Assembly (NCBI GenBank): GCA_031411235.1
Contig: JANOAR010000099.1
Location: 1 to 39,261, forward strand
Length of the DNA stretch: 39,261 nt
Direction of reading: 5' to 3'
Origin: JANOAR01 sp031411235
GTDB taxonomy: Bacteria > Verrucomicrobiota > Verrucomicrobiia > Verrucomicrobiales > Verrucomicrobiaceae
The notes under the pieces were generated by a model. The model searched no databases. It was not told where the DNA came from and was given only the letters and a program-made list of their open reading frames with translations. Each line of letters begins with the position of its first letter. The stretch's first letter is position 1. Both the position numbers and the translations under genes were made by a program. Positions 17,855-26,608 of this stretch are shown here, in pieces.

Positions 17855-18838
17855 ATGCGCACTTCATGCATTTTACGCTTTGTTATGACTCTGTGGGCAG
17901 CCTCGCTCGCTGGCCCCGCCTTCGCCTTCTTGGGAGGCTTTGAAGACCAGGATGGCTACAACAACGACTACACCACGGGTAGTGGCCCCTTTGGCAATGG
18001 AGCCTCCAGCTACAATGTCTTCTACTACAACGCAGGCTCCTACGGCACCAACAACGGCGGCCCAGGCGGTGGCCCTGTGGACATCGCTAATAACACTGGG
18101 CTATGGCGGCAGCTCGATGCCATCTCCGCCGTCGGCAACCGTTACGCCATCGCCCACGCGCAGGTTGGGATCGAGCATTCTTACTCGGGCGATTCCATGC
18201 TCGGCCTGCGCAATGATACCTCGGGTGCCGCAAGCCTCATCGCTCGCTACTTCCTCGATGACCGCGACTTCGACACCATAGCCCCCGGCAGCTCCCTCGC
18301 GACCATTGTGGACTGGTCTATACGCCTCTGCCCCGATGCCGTGTCCTCCGGTGGTGCTGCCGACACACCTGTTTTTAATTGGACGTTCCGCGACAGCGAA
18401 CTCGATGCCGGGCTGATGCTTGGCTGGAATGAGAACAACACCATCATCTATAAAAAAGCCAGCGACCTCACTTGGACTACCTCCAGCTACACCCTGGATC
18501 GCTTCAACTACGACCGCATCGACCTGCACATGGACAACGTCGCCAAGACTTGGTACCTGGACGCCTTCGATGTCTCCGCCAACCAAGTTGTCAATATCGT
18601 CAGTGGCAGCACGCTCGATGCCGCCATGGGCAACCTCACCACCATCGACTGGACGCTCTCACCGAACCAGACCAAGACCTACTTCGATGAGTCCAACTTC
18701 AGCGTCGTGCCCGAGCCCTCTTCATCCATCCTCTGCCTCGTCGCCTTCACAGCTCTGTGCCGACGCCGCCGAGCAGGAAATCCACCAAGTGGATGCGCGA
18801 GTACTCATAGAACACCTGCGACACGAATCGCGGCCTGA
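17855..18838 (+). CDS. PEP-CTERM secreted protein
   Basis: A 327-residue exported protein. The signal peptide ends near AGPAFA (about residue 24). The mature part is Gly/Asn/Tyr-rich at its start and then beta-rich, resembling a jellyroll or surface module, with no catalytic motif. Close to the C-terminus comes a PEP-CTERM sorting signal: VPEPSSS, a hydrophobic helix and the basic cluster RRRR. Such signals direct processing by an exosortase, which is not in the window. The tail is odd: about 22 residues follow the Arg cluster, where the signal normally ends, and they overlap the convergent gene. A lost stop codon or small frameshift is possible. Confidence 0.82.
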   Translation: MRTSCILRFVMTLWAASLAGPAFAFLGGFEDQDGYNNDYTTGSGPFGNGASSYNVFYYNAGSYGTNNGGPGGGPVDIANNTGLWRQLDAISAVGNRYAIAHAQVGIEHSYSGDSMLGLRNDTSGAASLIARYFLDDRDFDTIAPGSSLATIVDWSIRLCPDAVSSGGAADTPVFNWTFRDSELDAGLMLGWNENNTIIYKKASDLTWTTSSYTLDRFNYDRIDLHMDNVAKTWYLDAFDVSANQVVNIVSGSTLDAAMGNLTTIDWTLSPNQTKTYFDESNFSVVPEPSSSILCLVAFTALCRRRRAGNPPSGCASTHRTPATRIAA

Positions 18839-19649
18839 CCTCCATGAGCTGACTGTTCCAAAAGGCATACCAGAGGAAACACGCGTCGATGGTAGGCATC
18901 GCCACGCCTTTCGACCGGCCAGTGAAATCAAACACCTTGGCCGTATAAGTCGGTGCCAGCGCTGGTTGTTCCCACGCATCGAGGAAGCCCGACATCGCGC
19001 TCGCTATGTCATCCACGCCATAGGTCGCGCGCACCCACTCAGGCCGGGCGGAAAGTGGGCCACAGAAGGGTAAGAAGTGGCGATTCATCCACACACTGGC
19101 CGTCATGTTTGGCCCGGGTTGTAGCATGGTTTTCACGAAGTCGCCCGTGGCATCGTAGCGGTCGATACCGCTACAAAAAACATGGCTCCACGGTGCTTCA
19201 CACAGTGGCAGGTAGCGCCATAACATCCCCGTTTTATAGCCCTCGGAGGGCCGAGCCATGAGCAACACCTCATCAAAGCCCACCTCCTCCAACAGCGGCT
19301 TGACCAAGCCCGCAAGATTGGCCGCTAAATAGACTCGCAGACGCTTCCCTGCATACTCCGCCCGGCGATGCCTCAGAGCGTCCCAGTATTTCTCCGGGCT
19401 GGCCGAGGCAATGACGGTGGCATTGAACATTTCATAGTTCCATGGCCCCGTGGGCACCGCTCCATTTTGGTTAAAGAGCGAGGTGCTTACCAGCACATCC
19501 GACTCGACTCCGCCTGGCAAGACATGCGCCTCGGCCACCTCAAAGTCCGCTCGCACACTCGCCCCGATACTGCCCAAATGGTGATCTTGGTGAAGGCTTT
19601 CGCGGATCACGTAGGCGGTGCCAAATTTGTAAAGCGCATCAGTTTTCAT
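18747..19649 (-). CDS. unrecognised protein
   Basis: A 300-residue soluble protein from MKTDALYKFG at 19649 (a start at 19667 adds six residues). No signal peptide or membrane helix is visible. It is aromatic-rich, with blocks LRVYLAANLAGLVKPLLEEV, VFCSGIDRYDATGDFVKTM, KVFDFTGRSKGVAMPTIDAC and a C-terminal EYSRIHLVDFLLGG. The overall look (alternating strands and helices, with acidic DRYD and aromatic patches) could suit a glycosyltransferase-like enzyme, but no family motif is certain. The gene overlaps the convergent PEP-CTERM gene by 92 bases and is divergent from the serine protease gene. Confidence 0.65.
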   Translation of the reverse strand: MKTDALYKFGTAYVIRESLHQDHHLGSIGASVRADFEVAEAHVLPGGVESDVLVSTSLFNQNGAVPTGPWNYEMFNATVIASASPEKYWDALRHRRAEYAGKRLRVYLAANLAGLVKPLLEEVGFDEVLLMARPSEGYKTGMLWRYLPLCEAPWSHVFCSGIDRYDATGDFVKTMLQPGPNMTASVWMNRHFLPFCGPLSARPEWVRATYGVDDIASAMSGFLDAWEQPALAPTYTAKVFDFTGRSKGVAMPTIDACFLWYAFWNSQLMEVRPRFVSQVFYEYSRIHLVDFLLGGVGTEL

Positions 19650-19792
19650 GCTGCCACAGCCTAACATGCCCCGAGCGTTTCAGGCAATGCTTCCGGCAGT
19701 GGCATCGTGCGCCGCCACGCTTCGTCATCGCACGATTGCGTAAATTTTTATGGAAATTATAGCTCGGAGCGCTTAGCTTTAAGCTAAATCTT

Positions 19793-20800
19793 ATGCCTGC
19801 CACCCTCCACCGTTGCTTGTCACGCGCCATTGCTCCCCTGCTTCTGGGCGGCCTCGGGTTGCTCGCTGATCCACAGGCCCAAGCGATTGTTTTCGATGAC
19901 ACGGGCAGCACGACCTACAACACGGCAGCTCCCGACTCCAGCCACGCAGGCAGTGGCTGGCAGTGGCAGGGCACATTTGGCAGCTATCTGGGCACGATGA
20001 TCGGGCCACAGCATTTTATTACAGCACAGCATTTTGGCGTAGCGGCGAGCACCTTCGTCAGCAGCAGTGTTTTTAATGGCGTCGGCGACGTGACCTATAA
20101 CTTGGCGTTGGATGGCTTTGGCCAGCCGATCTACACCGACATCGCGGGCACGGACTTACGGGTGTTCCAAGTCGTAGAGACATTTGCCAGTTACGCCACG
20201 CTCTACAACTCAGCGGATGAGTTGGGCCACGAAATCGTGGTGATGGGCCGTGGCGGGCCGCGCGGCAGCGACTTGTTGCTGGATACGGGCTTGGGCATGG
20301 AGCTGAAGGGCTGGCGCACGGGTGGTGCGGATGGCGTCGCTCGCTGGGGCACAAATACAGTGTCTAGCCTACTGCCAAACATTCTCTCGCCTGTGGGCGA
20401 TCTCCTGGCGTTTGATTTCAACCATGGCGCAGGTGCCCACGAAGCAACGCTATCCAGTGGCGACTCGGGCGGCGGTATCTTTATCCAACAGTTCGGGGTG
20501 TGGAAGTTAGCGGGGATCAACTATGGCGCGGATGGCCCCTTTGATACCAATGCTACCGTGGGCGATGGCAGTGCCTTTGATGCCGCGTTGTTCGATGTGG
20601 GCGGCTACTTCACGGGCTCAGATGCGGGCGGCTGGAACTACCAAACCGATACACCGTTGGACAACAGCAGCTCGGCCTATGGCTCGCGTATTTCCACTTC
20701 GGCCAGCGCGATCCAGGCGATCACGGGCGTGCCTGAGCCAAGCGGTGTCCTGCTGTTGCTGGCAGCAGCAGGAGCGAATCTACGGCGGCGCAAACGTTGA
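19793..20800 (+). CDS. secreted trypsin-like serine protease with PEP-CTERM signal
   Basis: A 335-residue protein. A signal peptide of about 31 residues ends at AQA. The mature domain has the chymotrypsin-type triad: His80 in ITAQHFG (usual TAAHC), Asp121 in AGTDLRVFQV and Ser225 in SGDSGGGIF (usual GDSGGP). The His box lacks the Cys normally paired there, fitting a bacterial protease without that disulfide. The C-terminus carries a PEP-CTERM signal (VPEPSG at about 313, a hydrophobic helix, terminal RRRKR), so the protein is probably exosortase-processed and surface-bound. It starts 143 bases from the divergent gene at 18747-19649. Substrate unknown. Confidence 0.88.
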   Translation: MPATLHRCLSRAIAPLLLGGLGLLADPQAQAIVFDDTGSTTYNTAAPDSSHAGSGWQWQGTFGSYLGTMIGPQHFITAQHFGVAASTFVSSSVFNGVGDVTYNLALDGFGQPIYTDIAGTDLRVFQVVETFASYATLYNSADELGHEIVVMGRGGPRGSDLLLDTGLGMELKGWRTGGADGVARWGTNTVSSLLPNILSPVGDLLAFDFNHGAGAHEATLSSGDSGGGIFIQQFGVWKLAGINYGADGPFDTNATVGDGSAFDAALFDVGGYFTGSDAGGWNYQTDTPLDNSSSAYGSRISTSASAIQAITGVPEPSGVLLLLAAAGANLRRRKR

Positions 20801-20895
20801 AGCGAGGCATACATCACACGCTCTGCTCCAGCGTCACGCTTGAAAGTCCCAGGCGCTTTGACTTCCAGTGCTAGCTAGGCTAGGACGCAGGCTCT

Positions 20896-22269
20896 ATGTC
20901 TTCAGAAAAGCGCCAATTCTTCGGCACCGACGGCGTCCGCGGTGTAGCCAATCGTCATCCCATGACGCCTGATTTTGTCATGCGTCTCGCCCAGGCTGCG
21001 GCCACCGTGCTGTGTGGGAAAAAGGAAAATGGGGAGCGTCCCCGCGCCTTCGTAGGCCGCGACACCCGCGCCTCGGGCGAGATGCTGGAGGGTGCTCTGG
21101 TCGCGGGTTTAAACAGCGTGGGAGTCGATGCTGTGCTCGTTGGCATCATCCCGACGCCCGCTGTTGCCTACTTGTGCGCGAAGCACGGCGGCGACTTCGG
21201 CGTGGTCATCTCGGCCTCGCACAACCCCTTCAAAGACAACGGCATCAAGTTCGTCCACGGCAGCGGGCACAAGCTCAATGATGCCACCGAGTTAGCCATT
21301 GAGCGCATCCTGCTGGGCAAGGATGGCGCGGCTAAAGTGATGCCCGCCGAGGGCCGTGATATTGGCCGCGTGAGCACGCTCACCACGGCCATCGACGAAT
21401 ACGTGGCCCATGCCGTGAGTTCGATGGGCGGCGTGCGGCTGGATGGGATGCGTGTCGCGCTGGATAACGCCCACGGCGCAGCCTCCATCACCAGCACGCT
21501 TGCATTGCAACAGCTCGGCGCCGAGTTGCAAGTCTTCCACTCCGAGCCCGACGGCTTCAACATCAACGAAGAATGCGGCTGCACCCATGGCGATGAAATG
21601 GAGCGCCTGGTGAAACAGAGCAAGGCCCATGCAGGCGTCGCCCACGACGGCGATGCGGATCGCATCCTCCTTTGCGACGAGGAAGCCAACGCGCTGGACG
21701 GCGACGAGCTGATGGCCATCGCCGCTGAGTACATGCTGCGCAAAGGCACGCTGAAGGAGAGCACGCTGGTCGTCACGCTGATGAGCAATTTCGGCCTGGA
21801 CGACCTCGTCACCGCGCACGGTGGGCGCGTCATTCGCACGGGTGTGGGCGACCGCTACGTGCTGGAAGTCATGCGCGAGCGCGGGCTCAACTTCGGCGGC
21901 GAGCAGAGCGGCCACATCATCTTCGGCGACTGGGCCACCACGGGCGACGGCCTCGTCGCAGGCTTGCAGGTGCTGCGCATCATGAAGGAAACTGGCGAGC
22001 CACTGAGCCAACTGCGCAAGTGCTTGAAGAAGTTCCCCCAGTCCTCGCGCAACCTGCATGTGCGCAGCAAGCCACCCGTCGAGGAGCTGGCCGAAGCACA
22101 AAAGATCATCAAGGAAACCGAGAAAAAACTCGGTGACTATGGCCGCGTGGTGCTGCGCTACTCCGGCACTGAGTCGCTCATTCGCCTGCTCATCGAAGGT
22201 CGCGACGTGGCCTATCTGGAAGCGCAGGCGGATAAAATCGCCTCAGCGATCATGGCGCAGATTGGTTGA
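20896..22269 (+). CDS. glmM: phosphoglucosamine mutase
   Basis: A 457-residue cytosolic enzyme converting glucosamine-6-phosphate to glucosamine-1-phosphate, on the path to UDP-GlcNAc for peptidoglycan and LPS. Motifs are FGTDGVRG near the N-terminus, the phosphoserine loop ISASHNPF with catalytic Ser108, the Mg-binding loop DGDADR, the sugar-binding GEQSGH and the phosphate-binding RYSGTES. The ISASHNPF form and overall length point to GlmM rather than ManB/Pgm. A 79-bp diverged copy of positions 22083-22161 (codons about 396-422) occurs at 28621-28699. The 95 bases upstream hold no gene. Confidence 0.96.
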   Translation: MSSEKRQFFGTDGVRGVANRHPMTPDFVMRLAQAAATVLCGKKENGERPRAFVGRDTRASGEMLEGALVAGLNSVGVDAVLVGIIPTPAVAYLCAKHGGDFGVVISASHNPFKDNGIKFVHGSGHKLNDATELAIERILLGKDGAAKVMPAEGRDIGRVSTLTTAIDEYVAHAVSSMGGVRLDGMRVALDNAHGAASITSTLALQQLGAELQVFHSEPDGFNINEECGCTHGDEMERLVKQSKAHAGVAHDGDADRILLCDEEANALDGDELMAIAAEYMLRKGTLKESTLVVTLMSNFGLDDLVTAHGGRVIRTGVGDRYVLEVMRERGLNFGGEQSGHIIFGDWATTGDGLVAGLQVLRIMKETGEPLSQLRKCLKKFPQSSRNLHVRSKPPVEELAEAQKIIKETEKKLGDYGRVVLRYSGTESLIRLLIEGRDVAYLEAQADKIASAIMAQIG

Positions 22270-22457
22270 GCCTGGGCTGGATCTAGCGCTTTAACACTCT
22301 GTTCGCCAATATCCATAATCACACCAAATAACAGCCATAAGCAACCTTGCCCCATCGGCAATCCAACAGTCAAAAATCCCTCAAGGATTCAGATACAGTG
22401 ATGAGTCATTTGACGGCGGTTTTGCAAACATGGAGGATTTCTATTTCATGGTCATGG

Positions 22458-25400
22458 CTAGATCGCATCTGAGGCCGATGCCGCGCCAAACTTGCCAAAC
22501 CGCCACGCGAGCGAGGGCAGCACTAGCAAATTCAGCAACGTCGATGACACCAAGCCACCGAGAATAACAATCGCCATCGGGCCTTCGATCTCGCGGCCTG
22601 CTTCGCCGCTGCCAAGCGCCAGGGGCAGTACGCCGAGCGCGGTCACCAGCGCGGTCATCATGATGGGCAGCAAGCGTTCGCCTGCACCGCGTGCCACAGT
22701 TTCCAAGCTCCACTCAGTGCCTTCCACTTCGACCAAGTGCTCGTAGTGCGCGATGAGCATGATGCTGTTGCGCGTGCTGATGCCGAACAACGTCACGAAG
22801 CCGACGAGCGATCCGATGCTGGTCAGCCCGCCTTCAGCAAACACGGCGAGCACGCCGCCGACGAGGGCGAAGGGCAAGTTCGCCAGCACCAGCGCGACGT
22901 GGCTGGGGCGATGAAAAACGAGGCTCAGCAGCAAGATGACAACGAGCCCGGCGACGAGCGAGTGGATCATCAGCTCACGCTTGGCCTTGGCTTGCTCTTC
23001 TGCCGCGCCGCTCCATTCGAGATACACATCACCGGGCAGCTTGACGTTCGCTTGCACCTTCGCTCGCGCTTCATTGACGAACGAGGCGACATCGCGTTTC
23101 TCCACGTTGCACGTCACCGTTTGCCTGCGCCGTGCGCCTTCGTGATTGATGCTGGGCCGACCATTGGTCAGCTCCACATCGGCGAGTTGGCGCAGCGGCA
23201 TACGCACGCCATCACCATTGACGAGCATCAAATCACCGACCGCTTCGGGGTCGCGGCGTGCGCTGGGATCGAGGATGACAGCGAGTTCGTGGATGCGATT
23301 GCCACGCACCATTTGCGCCACGTCAGCGCCTTGGAAAGCGGTCTGCACAGCTTCCAAAACTTCCAGTGGGCGGAAGCCAAATTGCGTCAGTCGCTCGGGC
23401 CGCAGATGCACCGCCAGCACGGGTGCGCCGGGTGGTGCCTGCACTTGCACATCGGCATTGCCAGGGGTCGCGGAGAGTTCTGCGGAGATTGTCTTCGCCA
23501 CACGATCAAGCTTATCTAAATCCTCGCCAAAGACGTTGACGACGACCATCGCTGTCTCGCCAGAAATGCTCTCGCTGATGCGGTCGCCGAGGAAAGTCAT
23601 GACCTCGCTTTCGATGCCGGGGAACTCTTCGAGCATGGTGCGCAGCGCGGCCTGCGTCTCGACTTCTTCGGCGGGTGTGGTGCCTCGTTTCAGCTCGATA
23701 TGGAACTCACTTTGGTTCGGCCCCCAGGTATCTTCGCCTGCTTCCGCGCGGCCTACTTGCTGCTCCACGGTGGCGATGTGTTCGTTGGCCAGCATCATGT
23801 CGGAAAGCTGCTTTCCTGCACGCAACGACTCTTCAATCGACATGCCGGGACGACCTGTGACGCCGACCACAAAGTGCCCTTCGCGGAACTCTGGCAGCAG
23901 CTCACCACCGAAGAATGGCACGAGGCAACAAGCGCCTGCAACCAGTGCCAGCGCACCGATGAGGGTGAGGCTGGGCCAGCGCGCAAAGAAGAGTAGCCAG
24001 TCGCGATGCAACACCTTCATGCCGCGCACCCACGCAGGCTCGGCGTGGGCTTTGGCTCGGCTCAGAAACACGAGCGCCATCGCAGGTGTCACGGTTAAAG
24101 CCACGGCAAGCGAGGCCATGATGCTGAGGATAAAGGCCACGCCCAATGGCCCGAAGAATCGACCTTGGATGCCGCTCATGGTCAGCACTGGCATGAACAC
24201 CACGGCGACGATGAAGGTGGCATACACGACGGCGCTGCGGACTTCGATGGAGGCATCGAGGACGACGCGCAGCAGGTTGCGCGGCGCGGCAAGGGCGGCG
24301 TTCTCGCGCAGTCGGCGCAGGATGTTTTCCACATCAATGATGGCATCATCGACGACCACGCCGATGGCGACAGCGAAACCACCGAGGGTCATCGTGTTGA
24401 GTGAAACGCCGCGCCAATCGAGGATCAGAATCGCCGTCAAAAGCGAGAGCGGGATGCTTACGAACGAGATCAACGCGATGCGCAGATCCATCAAAAACAA
24501 CAGCAGCACGATGCCCACGAGCGCACCGCCGACGAGCAGCGAATCCTGCACATGGCCGATGGCGGTTTCGATAAAAGTCGCGGGCCGATGCAGGCGATCA
24601 TAGAGCGTGATGCCCTGCGCCTGGAGTAGCGGACGCAGCTCTGCGAGGGCTTGTTCCAGGCCGTTCGTCACGCTCATGGTGTTGGCAAGGTACTGGCTCT
24701 TCAGCGTGATCAACACGCCCGGTTTCCCCATGATGAGGGTGTCGCCAAACTTGGGCTCGGCACCGAGCACAACCTTCGCGACATCGCGCAAGCGGACGAC
24801 GGGCGCGCCCTTGCGCACGACCACTTCGCCAAGCTCTTCCGGGGTAAACATTTGCCCGTTAGTTTGGATGACCACGCGCTGCCCCGGCGTGTCGATGAAG
24901 CCTGCGCCGCGCACGCCGGTGGAGGCTTTGGCGCATTCGAGGATGTCGTTGATGGTGAGGTCGAAGGCGGCAAGTTTTTCGGGCAATACTTGCACTTGCA
25001 GTTGCTCCACTTCGCCGCCGAAGACGCTGGCCGCAGCCACGCCTTGGACGGCGAGCAAGCGTGGCTTGATCGTCCAATCGACGAGTGTGCGCAGCTCGCG
25101 GGCCGACATTTTTTCGTTGATGAACCCGACCTTCAATAAGTCCATCGTCGATGACGTGAGCGGCGATAGCGTGGGCGCATGGACGCCATCGGGCAGTTGT
25201 CGCGCGAGGGTGCCGAGCTTCTCCGCGAGCGATTGACGTCCGAGGTAAATATTGGTGCCTTCTTTGAAAACCACAGTGACAACGCTGAGTCCTTGAATGC
25301 TCTCGGAGCGCACGGATTCCAGCGCTGCCGCGCCATTGACGGCGCTCTCAATGGGGCGTGTGACGAGCGTTTCCACCTGCTCGGCGGAGAGGCCAGGGGC

Positions 25401-25556
25401 CTCGGCTTGGATCGTTACTTGCGGCGCGACGAACTCGGGGAATACATCCAGCGATGCCTGCGAAGCAATGTAGCTGCCCCAGCCAAGAAGGCCAAGCGCG
25501 AGCGCCATGACGATGCCACGATGGCGAAGGGAGAGTTCAACAATTTTTGAAAGCAT
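22458..25556 (-). CDS. RND efflux pump, heavy-metal (CzcA/CusA-like) family
   Basis: A 1032-residue inner-membrane proton-driven transporter with the usual 12-helix RND plan: helix 1 at about 12-30, two large periplasmic loops and helices around 340-480 and 860-1010. It opens MLSKIVELSLRHRGIVMALA, typical of the heavy-metal (HME) branch. The proton-relay helix 4 reads AIGVVVDDAIIDVENI (about 395-412) with adjacent aspartates. The periplasmic block EAPGLSAEQVETLVTRPIE also fits HME pumps. The transported ion or compound cannot be told from sequence. The adaptor and outer-membrane channel genes lie just upstream (7-base gap to the adaptor), forming a tripartite efflux operon. Confidence 0.93.
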   Translation of the reverse strand: MLSKIVELSLRHRGIVMALALGLLGWGSYIASQASLDVFPEFVAPQVTIQAEAPGLSAEQVETLVTRPIESAVNGAAALESVRSESIQGLSVVTVVFKEGTNIYLGRQSLAEKLGTLARQLPDGVHAPTLSPLTSSTMDLLKVGFINEKMSARELRTLVDWTIKPRLLAVQGVAAASVFGGEVEQLQVQVLPEKLAAFDLTINDILECAKASTGVRGAGFIDTPGQRVVIQTNGQMFTPEELGEVVVRKGAPVVRLRDVAKVVLGAEPKFGDTLIMGKPGVLITLKSQYLANTMSVTNGLEQALAELRPLLQAQGITLYDRLHRPATFIETAIGHVQDSLLVGGALVGIVLLLFLMDLRIALISFVSIPLSLLTAILILDWRGVSLNTMTLGGFAVAIGVVVDDAIIDVENILRRLRENAALAAPRNLLRVVLDASIEVRSAVVYATFIVAVVFMPVLTMSGIQGRFFGPLGVAFILSIMASLAVALTVTPAMALVFLSRAKAHAEPAWVRGMKVLHRDWLLFFARWPSLTLIGALALVAGACCLVPFFGGELLPEFREGHFVVGVTGRPGMSIEESLRAGKQLSDMMLANEHIATVEQQVGRAEAGEDTWGPNQSEFHIELKRGTTPAEEVETQAALRTMLEEFPGIESEVMTFLGDRISESISGETAMVVVNVFGEDLDKLDRVAKTISAELSATPGNADVQVQAPPGAPVLAVHLRPERLTQFGFRPLEVLEAVQTAFQGADVAQMVRGNRIHELAVILDPSARRDPEAVGDLMLVNGDGVRMPLRQLADVELTNGRPSINHEGARRRQTVTCNVEKRDVASFVNEARAKVQANVKLPGDVYLEWSGAAEEQAKAKRELMIHSLVAGLVVILLLSLVFHRPSHVALVLANLPFALVGGVLAVFAEGGLTSIGSLVGFVTLFGISTRNSIMLIAHYEHLVEVEGTEWSLETVARGAGERLLPIMMTALVTALGVLPLALGSGEAGREIEGPMAIVILGGLVSSTLLNLLVLPSLAWRFGKFGAASASDAI

Positions 25557-25563
25557 GAGGTTG

Positions 25564-26586
25564 TTACTCAGGCTCGCCTCCGCCTTGGGCTTTTAGTTCT
25601 TCGCTGAGGATCGACGCAGCACCGACGACGACGATCACATCATCGCTTGTTAAGCCGCCGCTCTCGGTGATGAACCAGCCTTCATCGCCATCCAGCGGAG
25701 CATCGAGGGTGATGGCTTTGCGCACATATTTCTCTGCCTCTTCCTGCGCATAGACCCAGGTGCGCCCATCGTGGCGCAGCACGGCGGAGCGCGGGATGGC
25801 GAAGCCGGGGCGCGGCTTTTCGGGCAATTCCAACCAAGCGGTGAGAGCCATGCCGGGGCGCAGGGTGAAGGGCGGTTTATTGACGCGCAAAACAAAGCCT
25901 TGCGCCTGGGTTTTCGGATCGGTCGCGGTGGCTGCAATGATGTCGCTGGTGGTGATGGGTTTGTCCTCGCGCCCCATGACGATGATGCGCGCGTTCTTGG
26001 GCAAATCGGGCAACGTATCGCCCGCCATGATGTCCGCGCGAATGAGCGCGACGCTGCCTGTGGCGAGTTCGTCAATGAGCGCATGGCGCTTGGCTGGATC
26101 GCTGGTGAAGACCGAGCCCCACTGCATCTGCGCGCCGCGAATGAGGCTGTCTGCTTTAATCTTATCGGCCATGAATTGCGCTTGTGATGCCTCGGCCATT
26201 TTCTTTGAAGCATCGTTGGTCGCGACGAGCGCAAGGGTGCGTTCGTTCTCCGCTTTCGAGGCGCTGAGTGCCGTCTCGGCAGCAGCGAGATCGCCATCAA
26301 GAGCGAGCAGCGGCGAGGGATCGAGCACACTGCCAAAGGCGATGCGCCGCGCCTGCATCGCCATCGGCAGCGGCTGTTCTTTTTCGATGGCCAAGGCTTT
26401 GGCTTTTTCTTTGTCGAGCATGACGACAAACTCTTCCGGCTTGTCTTCTTCCTCCGCTGGAGCCGTGGCCGTTTCGGCCTCAGCAACAGGCTTCTCTTGC
26501 TGCTTGCGTAAGCCCATCCACAGCACGTAGCCGAGACCAGCGAAGACGCAGAGGGTGATGATGAGATGGATGAGTTTTTTGATCAC
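25564..26586 (-). CDS. RND efflux periplasmic adaptor, atypical
   Basis: A 340-residue protein with one N-terminal membrane helix (about 5-25), an acidic Pro/Glu linker, a helical hairpin region rich in Ala/Lys/Glu (about 95-155) and a C-terminal beta-rich part (KPPFTLRPGMALTAWLEL; IPRSAVLRHDGRTWVYAQE) matching the membrane-proximal region of HlyD/CusB-type adaptors. The two half-lipoyl motifs that normally flank the hairpin are not evident, so it looks reduced. Position between the outer-membrane channel gene and the RND pump, with spacings of 22 and 7 bases, supports the role. Confidence 0.82.
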   Translation of the reverse strand: MIKKLIHLIITLCVFAGLGYVLWMGLRKQQEKPVAEAETATAPAEEEDKPEEFVVMLDKEKAKALAIEKEQPLPMAMQARRIAFGSVLDPSPLLALDGDLAAAETALSASKAENERTLALVATNDASKKMAEASQAQFMADKIKADSLIRGAQMQWGSVFTSDPAKRHALIDELATGSVALIRADIMAGDTLPDLPKNARIIVMGREDKPITTSDIIAATATDPKTQAQGFVLRVNKPPFTLRPGMALTAWLELPEKPRPGFAIPRSAVLRHDGRTWVYAQEEAEKYVRKAITLDAPLDGDEGWFITESGGLTSDDVIVVVGAASILSEELKAQGGGEPE

Positions 26587-26608
26587 GATGGAGGTGTGGT
26601 TTGAGGCT

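Noticed and set aside
22270..22457. Possible small gene or terminator between glmM and the RND pump gene
   Set aside because: No protein-like frame and no convincing stem with T-run; treated as a plain convergent spacer.
23146..24603. 485-codon plus-strand frame inside the RND pump gene
   Set aside because: Antisense shadow: Ser/Thr/Arg-rich, no motif, fully covered by a well-supported gene.
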